64,000 nt of DNA from Clostridia bacterium. Lineage in GTDB: Bacteria > Bacillota > Clostridia > Oscillospirales > CAG-272. Shown piece after piece: positions 18,427 through 26,580 of this stretch; the stretch's first letter is position 1; every line of letters begins with the position of its first letter. The stretch spans positions 28,658 through 92,657 of the forward strand of contig JAFUJB010000009.1 of the NCBI GenBank assembly GCA_017473865.1, written 5' to 3'. The translations under genes and the position numbers were made by a program. The notes beneath the pieces were generated by a model, which was given only the letters and a program-made list of their open reading frames with translations, did not search any database and was not told where the DNA came from.

Positions 18427-19461
18427 TTAAAGTTCTGCGAAGTACTTGATTGTTCTTACCATCTGAGATGTGTAAGAGTTTTCGTTGTCGTACCAAGAAA
18501 CAACCTGAACTTCGTAGAGGTCGTCAGCGATCTTAGCAACCATTGTCTGAGTTGCATCGAAGAGAGAACCGTATCTCATACCGATAACGTCGGAAGAAAC
18601 GATAGGATCTTCGTTGTAACCGAAGGAAGCAGAAGAAGCAGCCTTCATAGCAGCGTTAATGCCTTCAACTGTAACGTCAGCACCCTTAACAACTGCAGTA
18701 AGAATTGTTGTAGAACCTGTAGCTACGGGAACTCTCTGAGCAGCGCCGATGAGCTTGCCGTTGAGTTCGGGGATAACAAGACCGATTGCCTTTGCAGCGC
18801 CTGTAGAGTTAGGAACGATGTTTGCAGCACCAGCACGAGCTCTTCTCATATCGCCCTTTCTGTGAGGACCGTCGAGGATCATCTGGTCGCCTGTGTAAGC
18901 GTGGATTGTAGCCATGATACCGCTCTGGATAGGAGCATAATCGTTGAGAGCCTTAGCCATGGGAGCGAGGCAGTTTGTTGTGCAAGAAGCAGCAGAAATA
19001 ATGGTGTCTTCCTTTGTAAGAGTACCTTCGTTTACGCTGAAAACGATAGTGGGAAGATCGTTACCTGCGGGAGCAGAAATAACAACTTTCTTTGCGCCTG
19101 CATCGATGTGTGCCTGAGCCTTAGCCTTTGAGCAGTAGAAGCCTGTGCACTCGAGAACTACGTCAACGCCGATTTCGCCCCAAGGAAGTTCAGCAGCGTT
19201 AGCCATAGCGTAGATTTTGAGGGTCTTGCCGTCAACAGTGATCGTGCCTTCTTCGTCGTTAGCTTCAACAGTGTGAAGATTTTCGCCGATAGTACCGCAG
19301 TAACCGCCCTGAGCAGTGTCGTACTTGAGAAGGTTTGCGAGCATAGAGGGCTTTGTGAGGTCGTTGATTGCAACAACATCGTAGCCTTCTGCGCCGAACA
19401 TCTGTCTGAATGCGAGACGTCCGATACGGCCAAAGCCGTTAATAGCAACTTTAACTGACAT
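18427..19461 (-). CDS. gap: Glyceraldehyde-3-phosphate dehydrogenase, type I
   Basis: A 344-residue NAD-dependent glycolytic enzyme. It has the Rossmann motif INGFGRIGR (residues 7-15), NDLT (33-36), typical of NAD preference, the catalytic Cys in SAASCTTN (near 160) and the C-terminal WYDNENSYT. The start at 19461 (MSVKVAING) has ggagg 8 nt upstream; an upstream in-frame ATG lacks an SD. It is monocistronic with its own promoter and terminator, and not linked to pgk/tpi here. Confidence 0.97.
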   Translation of the reverse strand: MSVKVAINGFGRIGRLAFRQMFGAEGYDVVAINDLTKPSMLANLLKYDTAQGGYCGTIGENLHTVEANDEEGTITVDGKTLKIYAMANAAELPWGEIGVDVVLECTGFYCSKAKAQAHIDAGAKKVVISAPAGNDLPTIVFSVNEGTLTKEDTIISAASCTTNCLAPMAKALNDYAPIQSGIMATIHAYTGDQMILDGPHRKGDMRRARAGAANIVPNSTGAAKAIGLVIPELNGKLIGAAQRVPVATGSTTILTAVVKGADVTVEGINAAMKAASSASFGYNEDPIVSSDVIGMRYGSLFDATQTMVAKIADDLYEVQVVSWYDNENSYTSQMVRTIKYFAEL

Positions 19462-19513
19462 GAATTTGTCCTCCATATAATAAAAAAATATTTTTTAAAA
19501 TTTACCAAACTAT

Positions 19514-19542
19514 ATTTTAACCGATTTTACATAATATTACAA
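19514..19542 (-). promoter_or_regulatory. Putative sigma-A promoter of gap
   Basis: Minus strand TTGTAA (19537-19542), 17-bp spacer, TAAAAT (19514-19519), leaving a leader of about 45 nt. Confidence 0.55.
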
Positions 19543-19590
19543 GTGTTTTTGTGCAAAAAAATGAAATTTGTTATATTTGCATTCAAAATA

Positions 19591-19619
19591 TTGAAAAAAA
19601 AGTAGGTTTTTAGTATAAT
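19591..19619 (+). promoter_or_regulatory. Sigma-A promoter of the 341-residue orphan gene
   Basis: TTGAAA (19591-19596), 17-bp spacer, TATAAT (19614-19619), 34 bp before the ATG at 19654. Confidence 0.75.
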
Positions 19620-19653
19620 ATAAGTATAAATTATACCGATTGGAAGCGGCACT

Positions 19654-20679
19654 ATGGAACATTTTGAACAATTTGACAAAATCAACGTACCGTTGTATAT
19701 ATGCACGGATAAATGGATAATATTATACCGAAATAAAGCTTGCAGAAAGCTATCCTCTTCACCGAGGGTAAACAGCAATCTGTGCAGATATTTTCTCGAA
19801 AAAGAAAATACACCTGTACCTGCCGAAGACGGCGGCTGCCTGCTTGTAGGCAGCTTTATAAAAGACGTATATAAGACTGCTCTTTGTTTCAGATATAAAG
19901 AATACGTTATCGTAGCATATCCGTCGCTTTTCGACTTTGATATTATGATGTGCGAGGTTGACGTTGAGGGAAACAGGGCGATAGCAGACTCGTTTCGGGA
20001 AGTAATTGACCTTACTTTTCTTTCAAAATCAAATTTTGAAGACAAATACAGTACTCTTGAGAAAATAAGAAAATACGTTTTTAACATTATAGACAACTAC
20101 GTTGCTTTGTCTATGTTTGACACTGACAAAAGGGTTCTCGGCACGTTCAGTCAGATATACGGATTCTTTGAATCTCAAATAGGTAAAACGGTCAATAAAA
20201 CGGGATACAGAGTTAATTTTGACTTAACGGGAATTGAAGAATTCGGGAAAAATATTTACGTTGATACTACTTGTTTTTCAATGGTATTGTCTTCGGTTAT
20301 GATGTTTTGTCTGTCATTGTCGGCAGATAAAAGATGTATCGTACGCGCTGAACATCTGGGTATGAGCGTACGTAACTCAATCAGTTTTACATACAAAGAT
20401 ACGTTGATTACGGGCAGGGATAAAATAGATTTCAGTTATTTTATGGCATTGAATCCGATGGAATATATAAATTTCCTGCCTATAGAACAGATGAGCAGGG
20501 CGCTCGGATGGGGAATATCTTGTCTTGTGTCGGATGAAAAAGAATTTAACTGCAGTATAGTTTTTGATACGGCAATTGACAACAAGAGCGTTTTCAGAAA
20601 AGGCGGCAAGAAAAAGGCGCAGACGCCCGAGGACGTTATGTCTGCAATATTCAAGAATACGCTTAGACTTTTGGCATAA
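19654..20679 (+). CDS. Uncharacterised 341-residue protein, possibly a degenerate sensor kinase
   Basis: No confident family. The N-terminal 45 residues (VPLYICTDKWIILYRNKACRK) read like a short PAS-type sensor segment. About 120-155 could be a helical dimerisation region (NFEDKYSTLEKIRKYVFNII), and 190-305 has a two-layer alternating pattern (VDTTCFSMVLSSVMMFCLSLS ... MSRALGWGISCLVS) loosely like an HATPase lid/G2 region, but no phosphorylatable His box or N box is visible. It is soluble with no signal peptide. It has its own sigma-A promoter and a shared bidirectional terminator. Resemblance to histidine kinases is inference only. Confidence 0.6.
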   Translation: MEHFEQFDKINVPLYICTDKWIILYRNKACRKLSSSPRVNSNLCRYFLEKENTPVPAEDGGCLLVGSFIKDVYKTALCFRYKEYVIVAYPSLFDFDIMMCEVDVEGNRAIADSFREVIDLTFLSKSNFEDKYSTLEKIRKYVFNIIDNYVALSMFDTDKRVLGTFSQIYGFFESQIGKTVNKTGYRVNFDLTGIEEFGKNIYVDTTCFSMVLSSVMMFCLSLSADKRCIVRAEHLGMSVRNSISFTYKDTLITGRDKIDFSYFMALNPMEYINFLPIEQMSRALGWGISCLVSDEKEFNCSIVFDTAIDNKSVFRKGGKKKAQTPEDVMSAIFKNTLRLLA

Positions 20680-20687
20680 TACAGCAA

Positions 20688-20717
20688 AAAAAGTGTGGGA
20701 ATCTCCCACACTTTTTT
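20688..20717. terminator. Bidirectional terminator between convergent genes
   Basis: aaaaaagtgtggga / tcccacactttttt forms a perfect stem with a 3-nt loop, with A-run before and T-run after, so it works on both strands. It lies between the orphan gene (stop 20679) and the DUF3048 gene (stop 20720). Confidence 0.88.
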
Positions 20718-20719
20718 GC

Positions 20720-21913
20720 TTATGCGTTATAATTCATATTAATTTGACTCTTGGTCGAATTGCCGACTATTGCAATATACGTTTTGCCGACGTTAATTTC
20801 AAGAGGAGTATTGTCGGCATTAAACAGCTTAAGGGGAGAGTCCACGGTATTTTTTGAATACTTGATGGGAACGTATTTTCCGTTACTGATATAGTAGCCT
20901 TCGCCCGTGCCCGTCGTCGTAACTTCAATTCTTCCTTTTTCGTCAAGCACACCTGAATGGTGGCAAAACAAAACAAGAATATTTGTGAATTCAAGTTGTT
21001 TGTTGTTGGTCATATCAACGTGGGGCTCACCATACTGCCAGCGTTTGTATGTATTTGTCGTACTGTCGTATTTGAGATAGGGTTTCTGATACGTTGAAAA
21101 GGGAATATATACGCATTTTGCATCGTTGCCTTCGGGAGCCTTCACCTCTTTATTAAAGCTGAAGGGGGATCTGAAGTCTTCTTTAAGCTGTGTTCTTGCA
21201 CCTTTATAGTTTATACATTTCTTGATGCCGTCAACAGAAATAACGAGCGTGTGTTCCTTAGACATATTCGCCAGACGCCATGAGTCGCGGTAGTAGAAGT
21301 TTGACGTAACACCTTTTACGCCGTCAAAGTTGTCTATCTTTCTTAATGCAATCTCGCTGTACGCCTTTTCTGAACCGCCCGCATGGAAATACAGAGCGTC
21401 GTGGTTCTGCGCAAAGTCCAGATAGTAGTCCCTTGATGAACGTATGGAGCCTAAAACCTCAAGCTTTGTATAGTCCTGAGTAAGCATAAGAAGTCTTGTG
21501 ATACCGCCTTCTGCAAGACATTCGTAGAGAACGTCAAGGCCTGAAATGCCTTGTTGCGGAAGAGCTTCTTTAATGTTGTTTATCATAAAAGCAGCGGGTC
21601 GCATTTTGCTGAGCTCTTCGGAGCATCCTTCGCCTGTCAAGGGATTAAAAAACTTCGGAGTCTCGGGCGGCGCTGGAGGCTGTGTTTCCTGAGTTCCCGT
21701 AGTTTCATTGGTACCTGTCGTGTCTGCTGCGGTCGTGTCTGCTGCAGTTGTATCTTGGGTGCTTGATTCGCCCGTTTTGTCAACAAATGCAGGAATATCC
21801 CCGCTGTTGTTGCCCGAGACAAGAACCGCAACAACTACTGCTGTGATGGCGAGAACAGCCAATACTGCCGCAATAATAATATGATTTTTTCTAAAATTAG
21901 GCGTGTCCGGCAT
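20720..21913 (-). CDS. DUF3048 (YerB-like) membrane-anchored protein
   Basis: A 397-residue protein with an N-terminal transmembrane segment (about 13-35, rich in Ile/Ala/Val), a Thr/Asp-rich linker with a repeated DTTAA motif (about 55-90), and then the DUF3048 domain (NPLTGEGCSEELSKMRPAAF, LGSIRSSRDYY, YFHAGGSEKAY). YerB-type proteins are extracytoplasmic and of unknown biochemical role. The start at 21913 (MPDTPN) is chosen because a consensus promoter lies at 21963-21991, so the longer ORF start would fall inside the promoter. Confidence 0.88.
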   Translation of the reverse strand: MPDTPNFRKNHIIIAAVLAVLAITAVVVAVLVSGNNSGDIPAFVDKTGESSTQDTTAADTTAADTTGTNETTGTQETQPPAPPETPKFFNPLTGEGCSEELSKMRPAAFMINNIKEALPQQGISGLDVLYECLAEGGITRLLMLTQDYTKLEVLGSIRSSRDYYLDFAQNHDALYFHAGGSEKAYSEIALRKIDNFDGVKGVTSNFYYRDSWRLANMSKEHTLVISVDGIKKCINYKGARTQLKEDFRSPFSFNKEVKAPEGNDAKCVYIPFSTYQKPYLKYDSTTNTYKRWQYGEPHVDMTNNKQLEFTNILVLFCHHSGVLDEKGRIEVTTTGTGEGYYISNGKYVPIKYSKNTVDSPLKLFNADNTPLEINVGKTYIAIVGNSTKSQINMNYNA

Positions 21914-21962
21914 TAAAAAACACCTGCTTTCATAGGTAGTGGACAAAATTTTATATAAGCAG

Positions 21963-21991
21963 ATTATACTACTTTTTAAAGGGTTTGTCAA
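21963..21991 (-). promoter_or_regulatory. Consensus sigma-A promoter of the DUF3048 gene
   Basis: Minus strand TTGACA (21986-21991), 17-bp spacer, TATAAT (21963-21968): a perfect consensus. Confidence 0.88.
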
Positions 21992-22043
21992 CGGAAAATA
22001 ATGTATAAAAAAGTCAGATATATTTATGTGAATATATAAAATA

Positions 22044-22075
22044 TGAGCTCTGTGCTTAAAATTGCACAGAGCTCA
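22044..22075 (-). terminator. Terminator of the CNNM/CBS protein gene
   Basis: A perfect 12-bp stem (tgagctctgtgc / gcacagagctca) followed on the minus strand by an AT-rich tract, 29 bp beyond the stop codon. Confidence 0.7.
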
Positions 22076-22103
22076 TCTGTAACGTGGAAAATAGTATAAT
22101 TTC

Positions 22104-23438
22104 TTATTCTTCTTTTTGGTCTTTGTCGGGTTCAATTTTTGAAACAAGCGCCCATTCTACGCGGAGATCGACAATCTTTTCGACTTTGATCTTCATACCC
22201 TTGAGTTCAACTTCGGGCAGAGAGCTGTTTTCCGGAATTGAGGGAATCTCGGAAAAAACGAGACCGCTGAGCGTTTTGTATTCCTCTGTTTCATAGTCAA
22301 TGTCAATACCCAGAGCATCGCTGATGTCGTCAAGCTGTGTGCTGCCGGCAATCTTCCAGAGGTTTTCATCAATTTTTACTATATCGGGTTTGTTCTGTTC
22401 GTCAAGCTCGTCGTAAATGTTGCCGACGATCTCTTCAAGCAGGTCTTCAAGTGTAATGATACCTGCAGTTCCGCCGAAGTCGTCTACGACTATGCTCATG
22501 TGTACGTGGTTTTTCTGCATATCCTTAAAAAGTACGTCTGCCCTTACAGATTCGTGAACGAATTTTGCGGGACTGAGAAGCTTTTTGATATCAGGCTCAC
22601 CCTTACACAGCTCAGTCAGAAATTCGCGGGCTCTGAGAATACCGATAACGTTGTCGTCGTTTCCTTCGTATACGGGGAAACGCGAGTATCCCGAGGATTT
22701 GATTATTTCCAATATTTCTTCGGATGTATTTTCCGTGCTGATGAAGGTAACAAACGTACGGTGGATCATTATTTCATTGACCGTCGTGTTGTTGAATTCA
22801 AAAATATTTTCTATCATTTCCTTTTCGTCGGCTTCGATCGTACCGTTTTCTTCGCCGATGTCGATCATAAGTCTGATGTCGTCTTCGGAAACGGGAGCAT
22901 CTTCCTCGTGGGGATTAATTCCGCATAGACGGAGAACACCGTTTGTCGATACAGTCATAAACCATACGATAGGCTTGAGAATCTTAGCCAATACAGATAT
23001 AGAGCCAAATACGCCGCGAGCAAATTTTTCGGGGTTTTTCATTGCCACTCTTTTGGGAACAAGCTCTCCGAGAACGAGCGTGAAATAAGAGAGAATGAGG
23101 GTTATAACGATTACTGCAACCGCATCGAGCGTGTTGTGCAGTGCGGGGGATAGGCTAAACGTTTTTGTAAGCCAGCCGACAAGCATTTCAGAAAAACTGT
23201 TTGCGGCGAAAGCTGAACCGAGGAATCCTGCAAGGGTAATGCCTATTTGTATTGTAGAAAGAAATCCTGTAGGTTCTTCAATCATTTTAAGCATTTTTTC
23301 TGCTTTTTTGTCGCCTTCGTCGGCTTGATGTTTAAGCTTGTTTTCATTAAGCGATACGAATGCAATCTCGGTCGCGGCAAAGAAAGCGTTTAAAAGTATA
23401 AGTATAAGCTGTAAAAACAGCTGGGGTAAAATGTCCAT
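22104..23438 (-). CDS. CNNM/CorC-type transporter protein (hemolysin family, TlyC-like)
   Basis: A 444-residue membrane protein: CNNM (DUF21) domain with 3-4 transmembrane segments (about 1-190), a pair of CBS domains (about 210-340, including MIHRTFVTFIS and VVDDFGGTAGIITLEDLLEEI), and a C-terminal CorC_HlyC domain (about 350-435). The family is linked to magnesium or other divalent cation efflux; 'hemolysin' is a historical label. SD aggagat is 5-6 nt from the ATG. Monocistronic. Confidence 0.92.
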   Translation of the reverse strand: MDILPQLFLQLILILLNAFFAATEIAFVSLNENKLKHQADEGDKKAEKMLKMIEEPTGFLSTIQIGITLAGFLGSAFAANSFSEMLVGWLTKTFSLSPALHNTLDAVAVIVITLILSYFTLVLGELVPKRVAMKNPEKFARGVFGSISVLAKILKPIVWFMTVSTNGVLRLCGINPHEEDAPVSEDDIRLMIDIGEENGTIEADEKEMIENIFEFNNTTVNEIMIHRTFVTFISTENTSEEILEIIKSSGYSRFPVYEGNDDNVIGILRAREFLTELCKGEPDIKKLLSPAKFVHESVRADVLFKDMQKNHVHMSIVVDDFGGTAGIITLEDLLEEIVGNIYDELDEQNKPDIVKIDENLWKIAGSTQLDDISDALGIDIDYETEEYKTLSGLVFSEIPSIPENSSLPEVELKGMKIKVEKIVDLRVEWALVSKIEPDKDQKEE

Positions 23439-23496
23439 TTTTATCTCCTGAATAATAATATATCGTTGCGGGTAAGTGATTAAGTATGTTTTTGTA

Positions 23497-23802
23497 TCAA
23501 CAGTTAAGTATTTTGGCGTATCTGCAAGACGGAGGGGCGACTGTTTTCGCTTCGGTCTTTTTTTGCCGTCTTTTTAACGCAAAAAAAGCACAACAACAAA
23601 TCGGAATAATAAAAATTCCGCTTTTCTGTGTTATGCCTATATCCTCAAAATCAGATATAGAGGTAAAATTCAAGCAGTTGGAGTCTTTGATGCCAGCGTA
23701 AGTATTTACGTTTATCTGAAATAATACAGCGACAGCCAAAAACAAAGCAACTATCAACAAAACTCTGTTCAAATTACATCGGGGAACAGGCGAAGCGTCC
23801 AA
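23497..23802 (-). CDS. Small membrane protein (101 residues), TTG start
   Basis: A 101-residue protein with two hydrophobic segments: VLLIVALFLAVAVLFQI (about 14-30) and GIFIIPICCCAFFALKRR (about 62-79), separated by an exposed loop of about 30 residues and ending in a basic tail. The start codon is TTG, with agaggt 9 nt upstream. A strong promoter (TTGAAA-17-TATAAT on the minus strand at 23839-23867) supports expression. No family recognised. It overlaps a 71-codon ORF on the other strand that has no such signals. Confidence 0.6.
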   Translation of the reverse strand: MDASPVPRCNLNRVLLIVALFLAVAVLFQINVNTYAGIKDSNCLNFTSISDFEDIGITQKSGIFIIPICCCAFFALKRRQKKTEAKTVAPPSCRYAKILNC

Positions 23803-23838
23803 GAATCTATACCTCTTTCTTTAAATTATATCTTAATC

Positions 23839-23867
23839 ATTATATCATACTTGCATTTCTTTTTCAA
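23839..23867 (-). promoter_or_regulatory. Sigma-A promoter of the small membrane protein gene
   Basis: Minus strand TTGAAA (23862-23867), 17-bp spacer, TATAAT (23839-23844), 37 bp before the TTG start. The rest of the gap, 23868-23998, shows no feature that I can support. Confidence 0.75.
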
Positions 23868-24078
23868 GTGGAGGTGGCAAATATTAATAGATTATACATA
23901 ATTACAAAGCAATAGCAAGTAGAACGAACGCTGTGTTAAAGTTTTTTATGTGTATATATGAGTTGGTATCGTTTATGGCTATGCCCGTACACTGTTTTGT
24001 TATTTTGTGCAATTTGTAACATTTTTTATAGGTTATTTGTATAAAAAAGAGAAATAATGGTAGATAGAAGGAAAGCTA

Positions 24079-24107
24079 TTGTTTTATGAATTTCTATAGT
24101 GTATAAT
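24079..24107 (+). promoter_or_regulatory. Promoter of unit 1
   Basis: TTGTTT (24079-24084), 17-bp spacer, TATAAT (24102-24107). The predicted transcript starts about 25-30 nt before the leader ORF. Confidence 0.65.
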
Positions 24108-24141
24108 ACAACTAAGGAAGTAAAGGAAGAGGTGAGATTAG

Positions 24142-24243
24142 GTGAAAATCATATTAAGTTCAGGATTTGACAGCGGTGTTTCTGCATTTTTATTTGAGTC
24201 TCATTTTCTAACAGTAGAACATAAAATGAAAATTGGGAATTAG
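24142..24243 (+). CDS. 33-residue leader peptide ORF, copy 1
   Basis: A GTG-started ORF with gaggtga 6 nt upstream. The product starts (M)KIILSSGFDSGVSAFLF and ends KMKIGN; it is not obviously a signal peptide. The only difference from copy 2 is GGT versus GGA for Gly 12, which is silent. The TAG stop (24241-24243) overlaps the 5' arm of the hairpin that follows. It could be a regulatory leader peptide for the lipoprotein gene or an independent small protein. No known family recognised. Confidence 0.5.
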   Translation: MKIILSSGFDSGVSAFLFESHFLTVEHKMKIGN

Positions 24244-24290
24244 GTGCATAAACCGCTGTAATGAGGTTCGGTTTATGCACCTTTTTGTTT
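24242..24290 (+). terminator. Terminator/attenuator hairpin between leader ORF and lipoprotein gene 1
   Basis: A perfect 14-bp stem (aggtgcataaaccg / cggtttatgcacct, loop 24256-24268) followed by ttttgtttt. It lies between promoter and lipoprotein gene and no second promoter is evident after it. The loop's gaggt can pair with acctc at 24291-24296, a possible alternative fold. Confidence 0.75.
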
Positions 24291-24347
24291 TACCTCGAAA
24301 GGCAAAACAAGCCTGATAATGACATTAGATAAAAGCGGAGGTATTAA

Positions 24348-26144
24348 ATGAAATATAGAAATTGTATAAAGTGGGCAGTTGTATTGTTATTGCTTTTGGT
24401 ATGTGCAATATCCCTCTTTAGCTGTAAAAACAACGAATCCCCAAACGTTGATAATCCCCCAAAGCCTACCGACACGTCAGAGCCTGCGGTGAAAAATCCT
24501 CCACGGAGGGAAATTAGTAAATATAGGTATGATTTATATATATCCCGCTCAGATAAGGAAATAGTTGAAGTAATAACCTCAACGGAAGAACTTGAAAATT
24601 TTTTGAATAATAAAGATATTGATATAAATGCTTTATCAACATACACGAAATATAAATTATATGATTTAAAATTCAATTATAGTGAAAGCTTTTTTGAGAA
24701 CAACAATTTGATTGTATGTATATCAAAAAGAGGCGACTTTATTCTTTATGGAGATATATTCCATTTATATGGTAACAAAGAGCAGATTGATATAGTGTTT
24801 AGATATGTAAATAATAATTCGTATTCAGAATTTAATGGTCATTCTTCCTCTGTGGTATTTGAGGTGTCGAAGGATGTTTGTGATAGAGATACTAAAGTCG
24901 ACATTAAAATTTTTGAGGAGTTAGTGGATCCATTAACGTATCCTGATCAATGGATCAGTGAGAAATTAAATACGCAATACAATTATTCTTTTCCCAAATA
25001 CTATCCTGATGAGTTTTATAATATTGCGATATTGGGATTCCTTTGCGATACGGATAAGGTAGACGAATATCTGAACAATGGTTTTAAGAAAGAATATAAC
25101 GGACTCACTCCTCCGATTTATATGTTTATTCGTCACTTAAATGTGGACCGTCAAGAATTCTTAAAGACGAGCAATAAGTTGAATGACTACAACTTAAAGT
25201 ACGAAGGAAATTACCCTGAATATAATGCCCATCATATTAATATAATGTTTTCGTGTGACGAGATTGACGTAAGAAAACAACTATGCAAAGATAATTATGT
25301 ATATTGTGGCGGAGTTTTTTACGATTATATGGAGTCTGATTTAATATTTTTTAAAGACCAAGCCCATACCTTCAAAGAATGGTGTTGGATATTTTTTGAG
25401 GATATGGAACTATATAATGAATTTTTGTGTTATGCCGATTCAAAAGCGTATGCAAGATTCAAGTATGAAATGTTAAAACCGGGAAGTTTCTCTGAAATAT
25501 TAGATAAAGCTCAAGAGGAAAACAACGTATACAAAGATAAAATCAGAAGGAGTTTTACTGTTTTAGAGCACAAAATAGAAAATGAAAACAAGTTAGTATA
25601 TAATTCTAAAAAGGGAGAATTGTCGCGCTACTATGATGGTAAACTTGTAAATAATGGATTTCCGTCAGTTTTCTTTAGAGTAAAAGAAGTAAGAGAGTAT
25701 TATTACAATAACTACTTGTACAAAACAAGTGCCGAAGAGCTGAATTATCTTCCAACTGCGTATTATCTGATCAGGGATTTGAATCTTAAGGCCAGAACGG
25801 AAGAATTTCGTCAAGAAAACGAATACAGAATAACCACAACTGACGATATGACCCGTTTCTTTCTTGACCTGAAGCATTTTGAATATCTTTTTGGAAACTA
25901 CGATGAAGAGACTTTGAAGAAAGAGTTAAAGTATCCGACTGTTTTCTACTTTGAAGGTAAGCTGTACGACTTGGAGGATCTGCAAGATGCAGACTCAGCC
26001 TTGCTTGATAAAATGGGAGCAGGCACCGAGTTTAAAGATTATTTAACAGATTTAAAGAGAATGCGTGTTTATAAAGAGTCCGAAGAGGTATACGGCGAAC
26101 TTGTCGACGGATGGCTTGAAAAATACTATGGTATAAAGGATTAA
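24348..26144 (+). CDS. Putative lipoprotein, copy 1 of tandem pair
   Basis: A 598-residue exported protein. The signal peptide has a basic start, a hydrophobic core (10-25) and lipobox LFSC with the lipidated Cys at 26, followed by a Pro/Asn/Thr-rich linker (27-55). The rest is rich in Tyr, Asp, Glu and Lys. Recognisable conserved blocks with copy 2 are FENNNLIVCISKRGD (about 112), YYPDEFYNIAI (about 219), HTFKEWCWIFFEDME (about 340) and the last 90 residues. SD gcggaggt is 6 nt from the ATG. No known family recognised; an envelope-associated role is all that can be said. Low-GC codon use sets it apart from neighbours, suggesting acquisition. Confidence 0.8.
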   Translation: MKYRNCIKWAVVLLLLLVCAISLFSCKNNESPNVDNPPKPTDTSEPAVKNPPRREISKYRYDLYISRSDKEIVEVITSTEELENFLNNKDIDINALSTYTKYKLYDLKFNYSESFFENNNLIVCISKRGDFILYGDIFHLYGNKEQIDIVFRYVNNNSYSEFNGHSSSVVFEVSKDVCDRDTKVDIKIFEELVDPLTYPDQWISEKLNTQYNYSFPKYYPDEFYNIAILGFLCDTDKVDEYLNNGFKKEYNGLTPPIYMFIRHLNVDRQEFLKTSNKLNDYNLKYEGNYPEYNAHHINIMFSCDEIDVRKQLCKDNYVYCGGVFYDYMESDLIFFKDQAHTFKEWCWIFFEDMELYNEFLCYADSKAYARFKYEMLKPGSFSEILDKAQEENNVYKDKIRRSFTVLEHKIENENKLVYNSKKGELSRYYDGKLVNNGFPSVFFRVKEVREYYYNNYLYKTSAEELNYLPTAYYLIRDLNLKARTEEFRQENEYRITTTDDMTRFFLDLKHFEYLFGNYDEETLKKELKYPTVFYFEGKLYDLEDLQDADSALLDKMGAGTEFKDYLTDLKRMRVYKESEEVYGELVDGWLEKYYGIKD

Positions 26145-26151
26145 TAAATAA

Positions 26152-26232
26152 GAGAGTGTGTGGGCTTCGCCCACTCACTCTCTATTGTATTTAAATAAAA
26201 CAAACCCCTCTCGGTTAATTTCGAGAGGGGTT
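26152..26232 (+). terminator. Double terminator after lipoprotein gene 1
   Basis: Hairpin one (26152-26182) pairs gagagtg...tgggc with gccca...cactctc across a short loop; hairpin two (26203-26232) pairs aacccctctcg with cgagaggggtt and is followed by gttatttt. Confidence 0.8.
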
Positions 26233-26311
26233 GTTATTTTGTGCAATTTGTAACATTTTTTATAGGTTATTTGTATAAAAAAGAGAATAATAGTAGATCG
26301 AAGGAAAGTTA

Positions 26312-26340
26312 TTGTTTTATGAATTTCTATAGTGTATAAT
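26312..26340 (+). promoter_or_regulatory. Promoter of unit 2
   Basis: TTGTTT (26312-26317), 17-bp spacer, TATAAT (26335-26340), the same elements as in unit 1. Confidence 0.65.
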
Positions 26341-26374
26341 ATAACTAAGGAAGTAAAGGAAGAGGTGAGATTAG

Positions 26375-26476
26375 GTGAAAATCATATTAAGTTCAGGATT
26401 TGACAGCGGAGTTTCTGCATTTTTATTTGAGTCTCATTTTCTAACAGTAGAACATAAAATGAAAATTGGGAATTAG
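26375..26476 (+). CDS. 33-residue leader peptide ORF, copy 2
   Basis: Same GTG start, SD and product as the ORF at 24142-24243; the one base change (GGA) is silent. Its stop codon again lies in the 5' arm of the following hairpin. Function unknown. Confidence 0.5.
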   Translation: MKIILSSGFDSGVSAFLFESHFLTVEHKMKIGN

Positions 26477-26523
26477 GTGCATAAACCGCTGTAATGAGGT
26501 TCGGTTTATGCACCTTTTTGTTT
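26475..26523 (+). terminator. Terminator/attenuator hairpin before lipoprotein gene 2
   Basis: The same 14-bp stem, loop and T-rich tail as at 24242-24290. Confidence 0.75.
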
Positions 26524-26580
26524 TACCTCGAAAGGCAAAACAAGCCGGTTAATGACATTAGATAAAAGCGGAGGTATTAA

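Noticed and set aside
23486-23701. Plus-strand 71-codon ORF opposite the small membrane protein
   Set aside because: No SD or promoter in that direction, whereas the minus strand has both and a membrane-protein pattern.
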